A stretch of 6,606 bases of DNA from IOR16 sp034927775. Lineage in GTDB: Bacteria; Bacillota; Clostridia; Peptostreptococcales; Anaerovoracaceae. Positions 1 through 5,193 of this stretch are shown one piece after another. The notes below the pieces were generated by a model, which was not told the DNA's origin, ran no database searches, and saw nothing but the letters and a program-made list of their open reading frames with translations. Numbering within the stretch: the stretch's first letter is position 1; each line of letters opens with the position of its first letter. Both the position numbers and the translations under genes were made by a program. The DNA lies in contig JAYFPL010000188.1 in NCBI GenBank assembly GCA_034927775.1, positions 1 through 6,606 of the forward strand, read 5' to 3'.

Positions 1-639
1 TTGAAAACAAAAGTAGAAAGCCGAATGGTTGTTATGGATCCATTGAAGGTGGTAATCACAAACTATCCGGAAGATTTGACCGAAGAAATGGTAATCGAAA
101 ATAGCAGAGAGGATGAGTCCAAAGGGCTTCGTAAAGTTCCATTCTCCAGAGAACTATATGTAGAACGGGATGACTTTATGGAAGTTCCGGCTAAGAAGTA
201 CTTCCGATTGTTCCCGGGAAATGAGGTTCGATTTAAAGGGGCGTACTTCTTGACTTGCAATGAGGTTATTAAAGATAATGATGGAAATGTTATTGAACTT
301 CACTGCACGTATGATCCGGAGACAAAGAGCGGAAGTGGATTTGAGGGCCGTAAGGTAAAGGGAACCATTCATTGGGTAGATGCTAAGACTGCTGAAAAAA
401 TTCAGGTGCGTGTTTACAGCTATTTAATGATAGAAGATGAAAACGGTGAAAACGTTATGAATCCGAATTCTTTAACGGTAGAAGAAGCTTATGCAGAACC
501 TGCTATAAAGCAGGCAAGACCAGGAGAAAGATTCCAATTTTTCCGTCACGGCTATTATATTGCAGATGAAAAGTTGACAACGAACGATCAAAAAATATTC
601 AATCAAATTGTTGATTTAAAGAGTTCTTGGAAAAAATAA
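1..639 (+). CDS. glnS: Glutaminyl-tRNA synthetase, C-terminal part (5' end outside window)
   Basis: This is the end of a class I glutaminyl-tRNA synthetase, the cytoplasmic enzyme that charges tRNA-Gln. The reading frame is open from the first base, and the sequence around DPLKVVITNYPE (about residues 13-24) lies mid-protein in GlnRS, so the TTG at position 1 is not taken as the start; the catalytic HIGH and KMSKS parts lie upstream. The visible 212 codons cover the two beta-barrel anticodon-binding domains: YFRLFPGNEVRFKGAYF (about 67-83), TYDPETKSG, KGTIHWV (about 120-126), and the ending RFQFFRHGYYIADE. The family is normally about 550 residues, so roughly the last 40 percent is here. Many Bacillota lack GlnRS and make Gln-tRNA by GatCAB amidation, although clostridial lineages often carry glnS. 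It ends in TAA, is followed closely by a terminator, and does not appear to be co-transcribed with the next gene. The identification is firm. Confidence 0.95.
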   Translation: MKTKVESRMVVMDPLKVVITNYPEDLTEEMVIENSREDESKGLRKVPFSRELYVERDDFMEVPAKKYFRLFPGNEVRFKGAYFLTCNEVIKDNDGNVIELHCTYDPETKSGSGFEGRKVKGTIHWVDAKTAEKIQVRVYSYLMIEDENGENVMNPNSLTVEEAYAEPAIKQARPGERFQFFRHGYYIADEKLTTNDQKIFNQIVDLKSSWKK

Positions 640-655
640 GAAAATAAAAATATAG

Positions 656-689
656 GAAAGCCTATTTTTAAAATAGGTTTTCTTTTTTT
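656..689 (+). terminator. Rho-independent terminator of glnS
   Basis: A 13-bp stem pairs GAAAGCCTATTTT (656-668) with AAAATAGGTTTTC (670-682), with one G-U pair; in RNA the innermost A-U pairs would open into the loop. It is followed by a run of seven T (683-689). It starts 17 nt after the glnS stop codon and separates glnS from the repressor promoter immediately downstream. Confidence 0.88.
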
Positions 690-692
690 GTC

Positions 693-721
693 TTGACTTT
701 TTTTGTTTACAGACGTAAACT
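693..721 (+). promoter_or_regulatory. Promoter of the BlaI-type repressor gene
   Basis: A -35 hexamer TTGACT (693-698) is separated by 17 nt from a -10-like hexamer TAAACT (716-721). The -10 matches consensus at four of six positions. The expected start point is near 728. The first operator palindrome (705-720) fills the spacer and overlaps the -10; the second (730-745) lies just downstream of the expected start. Repressor binding should therefore block polymerase directly. Assignment is by inspection only. Confidence 0.65.
705..720. promoter_or_regulatory. BlaI-type operator 1
   Basis: The dyad consists of GTTTAC, four central bases AGAC, then GTAAAC. The half-site matches that of operator 2 exactly. 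It overlaps the -10 hexamer of the repressor promoter. BlaI/MecI operators in staphylococci are dyads with TACA and TGTA half-sites, which this resembles in a looser form. The expected ligand is the dimeric repressor encoded immediately downstream, giving autoregulation. Confidence 0.7.
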
Positions 722-729
722 TAACTAAG

Positions 730-745
730 GTTTACAATTGTAAAC
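730..745. promoter_or_regulatory. BlaI-type operator 2 (perfect palindrome)
   Basis: GTTTACAATTGTAAAC is a perfect 16-bp palindrome containing the TACA/TGTA half-sites typical of BlaI/MecI operators. Its centre is 25 bp from that of operator 1. It sits between the expected transcription start and the ribosome site AAGGAGG (758-764), where a bound dimer would act as a roadblock. Confidence 0.75.
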
Positions 746-771
746 AATAATACTATAAAGGAGGTGTATTT

Positions 772-1161
772 ATGGATTTACCTAAAATTACAGATTCAGA
801 GAGGGAGGTTATGAAGTTATTATGGGAAAAAAGTCCTCAGACTGCAAATGAAATTATTGCGGTACTTTCAGCAAAAATGCAATGGTCAGAGCAAACGATT
901 AAGACTTTTTTAAATCGGCTGCATAATAAAAAAGCGATTCGATTTGAAAAAGATTCAAGGAGCTATCTCTATTACCCTTTGGTAACTGAGGATAGTTATT
1001 ATTGTGCTGAAAATAAGTCTTTTTTGTATCGAGTTTATGATGGAGCTGTTGGTATGCTTTTTTCTCGCTTTCTAGAAGATGAAATGCTTACAGATGAAGA
1101 AATTGAAGATCTAAGTAAATTGCTTGAGAAGAAAAGAAAATCTTTAGAAAAGAAGGATTAA
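772..1161 (+). CDS. BlaI/MecI/CopY-family transcriptional repressor
   Basis: This encodes a 129-residue repressor of the BlaI/MecI family (Penicillinase_R), the usual length. The N-terminal winged helix covers about residues 1-70: ITDSEREVMKLLWEKSPQTANEI holds helices 1 and 2, WSEQTIKTFLNRLHNKKAI (38-56) includes the recognition helix, and RSYLYYPLV (63-71) is the wing. The C-terminal helices (about 75-125) form the dimer domain. Family members bind palindromic operators as dimers and are inactivated by cleavage when the partner M56 protease senses a signal. In S. aureus BlaI and MecI the cut is between Asn101 and Phe102; the equivalent pair here appears to be Arg99-Phe100 (LFSRFLEDE), so the usual cleavage Asn is missing. 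The ATG follows AAGGAGG at 7 nt. Two operators lie in its own promoter. The partner sensor gene lies 204 nt downstream. The regulated targets are unknown, and no beta-lactamase gene is in the window, so no symbol is assigned. Confidence 0.9.
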   Translation: MDLPKITDSEREVMKLLWEKSPQTANEIIAVLSAKMQWSEQTIKTFLNRLHNKKAIRFEKDSRSYLYYPLVTEDSYYCAENKSFLYRVYDGAVGMLFSRFLEDEMLTDEEIEDLSKLLEKKRKSLEKKD

Positions 1162-1193
1162 ATCATTGATGCAATTTTATAGTAAAAAAAAGA

Positions 1194-1255
1194 GCTACTC
1201 TGAATCCTAGAAAATAGGTTGTTTTGATAGAACAAACCTTAGGCTTCAGAATAGC
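1194..1255. repeat. Long imperfect hairpin between repressor and sensor genes
   Basis: The outer arms, 1194-1209 (GCTACTCTGAATCCTA) and 1240-1255 (TAGGCTTCAGAATAGC), pair at 14 of 16 positions. An inner pair, 1216-1225 (AGGTTGTTTT) with 1229-1239 (AGAACAAACCT), extends the structure with one bulged base. There is no T tract on the plus-strand 3' side. An A8 run (1184-1191) precedes the hairpin, so on the minus strand it reads as stem plus T8, like a terminator. No minus-strand gene is nearby to need one. It could be a processing or attenuation element within a repressor-sensor transcript, or a small palindromic repeat element. Confidence 0.7.
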
Positions 1256-1296
1256 AGTTTAAAAATGTTCATTATTATTGTATCAAAAGAATTTGA

Positions 1297-1311
1297 GTAC
1301 ATCAAGTGTAC
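1297..1311. promoter_or_regulatory. Small dyad upstream of sensor gene, possible operator
   Basis: GTACA (1297-1301) and TGTAC (1307-1311) form a perfect inverted repeat around TCAAG. The TACA/TGTA half-sites resemble those in the repressor promoter, but the spacing differs, so binding by the same repressor is uncertain. A -10-like TACAAT lies at 1333-1338 without a convincing -35. It may be an operator for separate transcription of the sensor gene. Confidence 0.35.
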
Positions 1312-1365
1312 AAAGGTAGATCTATTCCAACTTACAATAATATAAGAAAGGAAAAGTGTTTACTG

Positions 1366-1500
1366 ATGATTTACGTCATATTTCACTCTTTTATAACTAC
1401 TTCCTGGATTACATCAATCGTTATCATGTTCGTAATATTATTTCGTAAGGTGTTTGGGACTTATATGGGAACAAAATTACGTCAAATACTATGGGGATAA
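1366..1500 (+). pseudogene. N-terminal segment of BlaR1-like M56 sensor, cut off by a frame change
   Basis: This encodes 44 residues that match the start of BlaR1/MecR1-type sensors: a long hydrophobic first membrane helix (IYVIFHSFITTSWITSIVIM, residues 2-21), then a short basic stretch leading to LRQILWG. In the family this runs straight into the second membrane helix, and that continuation (IILLRLLFPVLPE) is found in the -1 frame from position 1497. The stop TAA (1498-1500) is therefore premature. I chose ATG 1366 because family N-termini begin at this hydrophobic helix; the GTG at 1306 in the same frame would add 20 hydrophilic residues and lies inside a dyad. The ribosome site AAAGGA (1347-1352) is 13 nt upstream, which is long. 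It may be a true mutation, a missing G in the assembled read (a G5 run shortened to G4), or a programmed frameshift. Confidence 0.75.
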
Positions 1501-3632
1501 TATTACTTCGTTTACTATTTCCAGTACTGCCAGAAAGTTCGATGAGTTTGATGAATTGGATTCCGACACCACAACAAATCATTCAAAGCGTCGCAGAAGG
1601 AATTGCAGATAATTCTATAGGACAACCGAACCATAATGAGGAAACAAAGCAAATACAAAGTAAAGAAGCTGAGTTTCAAATGGAACAAAATCATCCTGTA
1701 TTTTTAATGAATCGTAGTTATAACGATAAAAATGTTACAGGTAGGAAAGAAACGATAAGCAGCTTTGTTTCTTCATCACTAGAGGAGATGTTGTTTTTCA
1801 TTTGGGCAGCGGGAGTGATATTATTTTTAGGAATAGGTATTACGTCTATTATAATTTTTCAACGAACAAATTACAAAACGGAGCAAGATGTTAGCCCACA
1901 GATCTTAGAGGAATTTTTAAACTGTAAACGGATATTAAAAATAAAAAAGAATATTTTGCTGAGACAGTTGCCAAAAATAAACAGCCCTATTATAACCGGA
2001 GTTTTTAAGCCTAAAATCTATTTGCCACAAGAATTAATAGAACATATCGGTCCGGAGCAACAGATATCTATCTTACTCCACGAGCTTTTACATTGGAAAA
2101 GAAAAGATACCATTTGGAATTTAGTATTATTTCTAGTAATCTCGCTACACTGGTTTAATCCACTTGTATGGTTAGCATCACAGAAAATGAAAGAAGATTG
2201 GGAAATGAGTTGTGATGCAGCGGTACTTGAAGTGCTAGGAGAAGATAAAGTGATATCTTACGGTAATGCAATTCTTCAAGTGGCACAATTTCAAAATGGA
2301 CGGTTAAAAGGATTCTTGTATCAAACCGCCTTTTACGGAAATAAAAAACAAATAAAAAGGAGAATTTTGATGATTAATAAATTTCATATAGGAATGGCAA
2401 ATAAAATTACAAGTATAGCATTGATTGTTTGTATCGGGTTAGGAATTGTTACTCTAACAGATGCAACCAGTTATGCAGATAGAGCAAAATCAAATGAGAA
2501 TAATGTAAAGACAACAACCAACCGTTTTGATCCATATGCAACTCCTTCAAAGTTTCAGTTGTACGATTCTAGTTATCAATACTTTGATGAATTAGAACAA
2601 TTCTGTCGTTATGCTGACTTTTCATTTCAGATTCCAAATGATTTGCCGAAAATTTTTGAAGTCAATGATTATAGAATTCATCGTGATGAAAAACAGACAA
2701 ATAAATCTGTAATTGAGGTAAATTATTGGTACAATGCTATGAACGGGGCTATGGTGGAAGAAGCGGAAGAAGAACATTTTCAACTAAAAATTTCAGAGAG
2801 TAATTTGTTGCAGACAATGATTCCGAATTTAACGGAAGAAGAAAAGAAAGAAAGCCGCTCTACATATCATTATGAAATCAAACACAAAGTATTTGCAGGG
2901 ATATCAGGAACCCAGCTAACCATTACGAGAAAAGATAAAGAAGGGTATCCTTCTGGGGGCGACAATGAGTCCATAGAGGAGCAAACAGAGTATTTTATTT
3001 GGAAAAAAGACGGTGTCTGGTATGCAATGGAATATCTAACGGAAGTAAAACTAAAAGAGAAATCTTATTACTCATTATATTTATCTGATAAAGAAGTTGA
3101 GCGTGTAATTGCTTCTTTTACGGATCCGCAAGAGATCACGCATCCAGGGTATAGTCCTAAAAAAGAAATGCCGTCTTTTGCTGTTTATGATGAGAATGAT
3201 TTAAAAAGAGTTTCTAGGGATTGGGGTTTTTCACCGAAGTTGCCTATGGAGCTGCCTGGTTTAAAAGCAAAATCAGCTAACATGAGTGATGTTCTTTATA
3301 ATGATGATGAGTATGGTGTTTTTAGTGTACGCTATGTTTCTAGCAAGAATCCTTCATCGAAGTGTATTGCAGAATATGAACAGGCGACCTTACCAGCTGA
3401 ATATAACAGTCTGGAAAAACTCTATCAGGAACAGCAGAATAGAGAGCTTAAATCTGCTGAAACTGCATGTATATTACAGACAATCGAAGGAGAAAAGGTA
3501 TATGCCTTAGAAGAGAAAAATAAAACAACCCAGAGAATGCATTATTGTTGGAAGAACGGATCTTTAAGCATTGATGGTCAATTAGGAGACCATATAGAAG
3601 TATTAAAAATTTTACTTCGTAAAATGAATTAA
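1491..3632 (+). CDS. BlaR1-like M56 membrane metalloprotease sensor with tandem DUF4367-like outer domains (main part)
   Basis: This 713-residue frame holds most of an M56-family (BlaR1/MecR1) sensor, a membrane zinc protease that cleaves, or triggers cleavage of, its BlaI-type repressor. In order: membrane helix 2 (about 1-15), a hydrophilic loop (25-98), membrane helix 3 (about 99-123), then the cytoplasmic protease with SPIITGVFKPKIYLP (165-179), the zinc motif HELLH (197-201) and the third-ligand region DWEMSCDAA (236-244, Glu238). KKQIKRRILMI precedes membrane helix 4 (about 305-324). The remaining ~385 residues should be outside the cell. They contain no penicillin-binding SxxK/SxN/KTG set. 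Instead two similar units begin at FQLYD (355) and FAVYD (563), each followed by an FSF/FSP...LP segment and ending in a WKKDGVWY- or WKNGSLSI-type strand, resembling DUF4367. The ATG at 1491 overlaps the preceding stop and has no ribosome site, so it is probably not a native start; reading -1 from ATG 1366 gives 755 residues. All visible catalytic residues are intact. The ligand is unknown. Confidence 0.85.
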   Translation: MGIILLRLLFPVLPESSMSLMNWIPTPQQIIQSVAEGIADNSIGQPNHNEETKQIQSKEAEFQMEQNHPVFLMNRSYNDKNVTGRKETISSFVSSSLEEMLFFIWAAGVILFLGIGITSIIIFQRTNYKTEQDVSPQILEEFLNCKRILKIKKNILLRQLPKINSPIITGVFKPKIYLPQELIEHIGPEQQISILLHELLHWKRKDTIWNLVLFLVISLHWFNPLVWLASQKMKEDWEMSCDAAVLEVLGEDKVISYGNAILQVAQFQNGRLKGFLYQTAFYGNKKQIKRRILMINKFHIGMANKITSIALIVCIGLGIVTLTDATSYADRAKSNENNVKTTTNRFDPYATPSKFQLYDSSYQYFDELEQFCRYADFSFQIPNDLPKIFEVNDYRIHRDEKQTNKSVIEVNYWYNAMNGAMVEEAEEEHFQLKISESNLLQTMIPNLTEEEKKESRSTYHYEIKHKVFAGISGTQLTITRKDKEGYPSGGDNESIEEQTEYFIWKKDGVWYAMEYLTEVKLKEKSYYSLYLSDKEVERVIASFTDPQEITHPGYSPKKEMPSFAVYDENDLKRVSRDWGFSPKLPMELPGLKAKSANMSDVLYNDDEYGVFSVRYVSSKNPSSKCIAEYEQATLPAEYNSLEKLYQEQQNRELKSAETACILQTIEGEKVYALEEKNKTTQRMHYCWKNGSLSIDGQLGDHIEVLKILLRKMN
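1492..1500 (+). other. Frame change: GGGGATAA junction in the sensor gene
   Basis: The zero frame reads TGG GGA TAA (Trp, Gly, stop). Slipping back one base after the Gly codon gives GGG, then ATA ATA TTA CTT, which restores the family sequence WGIILLRLLFP. A glycine tRNA moving from GGA (1495-1497) to GGG (1494-1496) keeps good pairing, and the stop in the A site would favour a pause. A deleted G from an ancestral G5 run gives the same picture and is the simpler explanation. Confidence 0.7.
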
Positions 3633-3644
3633 AATTAAAAAAAG

Positions 3645-3672
3645 CTGTCTCCTTATTTAGAGACAGTTTTTT
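3645..3672. terminator. Bidirectional terminator between sensor and recombinase genes
   Basis: The stem CTGTCTC (3645-3651) pairs with GAGACAG (3660-3666) around an 8-nt loop. T6 follows on the plus strand (3667-3672). An A7 run (3637-3643) precedes the stem, so the minus strand also reads stem plus T7. It lies 12 nt after the sensor stop codon and serves both the plus-strand sensor gene and the convergent minus-strand recombinase gene. It lies outside the repeat-bounded recombinase block. Confidence 0.88.
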
Positions 3673-3692
3673 ATATTTTTGGTATTGATTTT

Positions 3693-3719
3693 GTTCGTTT
3701 AGATTTTACCTTTATGAAT
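3693..3719. repeat. Recombination-site-like sequence A
   Basis: Half-site GTTCGTTTAG (3693-3702), 7-bp spacer ATTTTAC (3703-3709) and half-site CTTTATGAAT (3710-3719). The right half-site is identical to that of site B. The left half-site matches the inverted-repeat consensus ATTCATAAAG at 6 of 10 positions. The spacer is the exact reverse complement of the site B spacer. Bases 3701-3719 are a perfect 19-bp inverted copy of 5167-5185. The layout of two inverted half-sites around a 7-bp spacer is typical of tyrosine recombinase core sites. Confidence 0.65.
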
Positions 3720-3730
3720 CCATTTGTTTT
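3710..3730. repeat. 21-bp direct repeat, left copy (possible attL core)
   Basis: Begins CTTTATGAATCCATTTG and continues with four T. It is identical over 21 bp to 5184-5204 in the same orientation, and the similarity fades after that. It lies 33 nt beyond the stop codon of the recombinase gene. Repeats flanking a tyrosine recombinase gene are the usual mark of attachment sites. Confidence 0.8.
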
Positions 3731-3763
3731 TATATTAGTTTTAAAACGTTCTACTGATTTTGA

Positions 3764-4933
3764 CTAAAAATTTGACGGTTTATTTGTCCAAAGTATATCA
3801 ATTTTTTGCATTTGGTTTCTCTTATGTTCCGTAAGAGAATGGACATATTTTTTTAATGTAATAGAAACATCTGCATGTCCTAAAATTTCGCTTACAGATT
3901 TTATATCCATACCAACTTCAATCGCTCTAGTGGCAAAAGTATGCCGAAGAGTATGAAAGCTTGCAGACTCTATTCCAATTCGGTTTGTTAATTTTTTAAA
4001 ATAGCTTTGTACTGTCCGAGGATCAACAAAATTTTCTTCATGATTACAAACAACAAATTTCAGATTATTTGACTTCTTCTTTAATTCTAAATAACGACAT
4101 AACCCCCTGGAAAATGGGATATCCCTTATTGAAGAACTGCTTTTAGGAGTCCCTATTACTATTCTAGTTTTTTTGTTTTCTTCTTGAGAAATAAGTTTTA
4201 TTCTTTGTAAATTAGAAGTAACTCTTAAAATTGCATTGGATAAATCTATGTCTTTCCATTGCAATGCACATACTTCACCAAGCCTTAGACCTGTATAAAG
4301 TGCAAGTATTATGGCAATTGATAAATAATGCTCCGAATTCAAAACCGCATCTTCAAGTGTTTTTTGTTCATCCACACTCAAAACACGAATATTGCTGTAC
4401 TTGTCTGTAGGAAGTTTAATTTTCAAGCAAGGGTTTTTATCAATTAAATTATTCTCCAAAGCTTGTTTTAACGCCGCAGATAAAATTGTGTGTATATCCT
4501 TAACGCTCTTTGAAGATAAGCCACCTTTTCCATCTAATCTTCCATTTGTTAACTTCTCATTGAAAAATACCTGTAAATTAAAAGTCGTTAACTGTTTCAA
4601 ATCGAAATATCCTAATTTAGGAATGATATGATTATGAATACAATAATAGTAATTTGAAAATGTTGAATCCTTTACATTAAACTTAGCATATTGATTTAAC
4701 CATAATTGAAGCCATTCTGCTAATTTATACTTTGTTTTCGATACTTCTAATAATCGATTTGCAGTAGCAATTCCTTGTTTTGCGACTATTAATTTTTTTT
4801 TCACTTCAGAATATGTTTTTCCATATAAAGAATGATATTTTTTTTTACCTGTTGTGTTATCTATAATTATAGCATATCGACCTTCCCACCGACCATCCAA
4901 ACGCTTATAAATATTTTCACCTTTTCTTGGCAT
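3764..4933 (-). CDS. Tyrosine recombinase / phage-type integrase
   Basis: This encodes a 389-residue tyrosine recombinase of the integrase type found on Tn916-like elements and low-GC phages. In order: a small N-terminal arm-DNA-binding-like region (GENIYKRLDGRWEGRYAI, about 5-22), a helical core-binding domain (about 70-160), and a catalytic domain (about 180-375). The catalytic set is complete: Arg217 in TGLRLGE, Lys264 in GTPKSSSS, His327 and Arg330 in FHTLRHTF, His353 in LGHADVS, and the nucleophile Tyr363 in LKKYVHS. The enzyme should cut and rejoin DNA at paired core sites. I chose the ATG at 4933 (MPRKGENIYKR) because AGGAGGA lies 7 nt upstream; the ATG two codons earlier is only about 1 nt from that motif, and the start at 4990 has no site. 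The gene points away from the phosphodiesterase gene and toward the shared terminator. It is enclosed by sites A and B with no excisionase, relaxase or cargo gene. It may be a DNA invertase, or the integrase left from a lost element. Confidence 0.93.
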   Translation of the reverse strand: MPRKGENIYKRLDGRWEGRYAIIIDNTTGKKKYHSLYGKTYSEVKKKLIVAKQGIATANRLLEVSKTKYKLAEWLQLWLNQYAKFNVKDSTFSNYYYCIHNHIIPKLGYFDLKQLTTFNLQVFFNEKLTNGRLDGKGGLSSKSVKDIHTILSAALKQALENNLIDKNPCLKIKLPTDKYSNIRVLSVDEQKTLEDAVLNSEHYLSIAIILALYTGLRLGEVCALQWKDIDLSNAILRVTSNLQRIKLISQEENKKTRIVIGTPKSSSSIRDIPFSRGLCRYLELKKKSNNLKFVVCNHEENFVDPRTVQSYFKKLTNRIGIESASFHTLRHTFATRAIEVGMDIKSVSEILGHADVSITLKKYVHSLTEHKRNQMQKIDILWTNKPSNF

Positions 4934-4940
4934 TGTCATT

Positions 4941-4947
4941 TCCTCCT
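4941..4947 (-). promoter_or_regulatory. Ribosome binding site deciding the recombinase start
   Basis: On the minus strand this reads AGGAGGA. It is 7 nt from the ATG at 4933 but only about 1 nt from the in-frame ATG at 4939, which fixes the start at 4933. Confidence 0.85.
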
Positions 4948-5166
4948 GATGCATTAAAATTTGACCAAAATAATTACCACTTATAACCATAAATATAATT
5001 TATAAAAATCAAAATTATTTGATTTTTAAATAATCAAATGATATTATATGAAATATACAAATCAAAATTCTTCAATTTTAGACTATTTTCGACATATCTT
5101 TAGTAAATTTTAGCTTGTAATACTTTTTGTGTCTATACTATTACGTATAAATATCCAAGTATTACC
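4948..5166. other. AT-rich non-coding region upstream of the recombinase, with repeats
   Basis: Together with 5186-5283 this makes a roughly 350-bp gene-free interval. It holds alternating ATTTGATT and AATCAAAT words (5004-5039), an exact 11-bp direct repeat AAATCAAAATT at 5006-5016 and 5059-5069, and many AT-rich hexamers. -10-like sequences on the plus strand include TATACT (5134-5139) and TATAAA (5146-5151), but neither has a convincing -35. The recombinase promoter must lie here on the minus strand; I could not choose a single candidate. No ORF or tRNA is seen. Arm-type recombinase or accessory-factor binding sites are a reasonable guess. Confidence 0.5.
5004..5027. repeat. Perfect inverted repeat upstream of the recombinase gene
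   Basis: AAAAATCAAA (5004-5013) and TTTGATTTTT (5018-5027) are perfect complements around ATTA. A second overlapping dyad pairs ATTTGATT (5017-5024) with AATCAAAT (5032-5039). As an AT-only stem without GC pairs it is weak as RNA; a protein-binding site, such as an operator for the recombinase gene, is more likely. Confidence 0.55.
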
Positions 5167-5193
5167 ATTCATAAAGGTAAAATCTTTATGAAT
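5167..5193. repeat. Recombination-site-like sequence B (perfect inverted half-sites)
   Basis: Half-site ATTCATAAAG (5167-5176), 7-bp spacer GTAAAAT (5177-5183) and half-site CTTTATGAAT (5184-5193). The two half-sites are perfect reverse complements, the ideal form of a tyrosine recombinase core site. Bases 5167-5185 are an exact inverted copy of 3701-3719. The site also resembles the joined ends of a circular element: a right end, a coupling sequence and a left end. Confidence 0.7.

Noticed and set aside
1..3. TTG at position 1 as a start codon of a 212-residue protein
   Set aside because: The sequence corresponds to the middle and end of GlnRS, and the frame is open to the window edge, so the gene simply begins outside the window.
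63..372. Minus-strand ORFs opposite glnS
   Set aside because: They are shadows of the conserved GlnRS frame with no ribosome site or family resemblance.
1306..1365. GTG 1306 as the start of the sensor gene
   Set aside because: It adds 20 hydrophilic residues not expected before the first membrane helix, lies inside a dyad and has no ribosome site; ATG 1366 fits the family start.
3286..3510. 74-codon plus-strand ORF inside the sensor gene
   Set aside because: It lies entirely within the M56 sensor coding region in another frame, has no ribosome site and resembles no family.
3738..3747. GTTTTAAAAC palindrome as a recombinase terminator
   Set aside because: The stem is only AT plus one GC pair with no following T tract on the minus strand; the bidirectional hairpin at 3645-3672 is much better.
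4392..4631. 79-codon plus-strand ORF opposite the recombinase
   Set aside because: It is antisense to conserved recombinase sequence with no ribosome site or family features.
4934..4990. Longer recombinase start at 4990 adding 19 residues
   Set aside because: There is no ribosome site at 4990, while AGGAGGA sits 7 nt before the ATG at 4933, and the N-terminus MPRKGENIYKR is typical for this integrase type.
5115..5144. TTGTAA ... TATTAC as a promoter for the EAL gene
   Set aside because: The spacer is 18 nt and the -10 match is poor; with this AT content the match is not distinguishable from chance.
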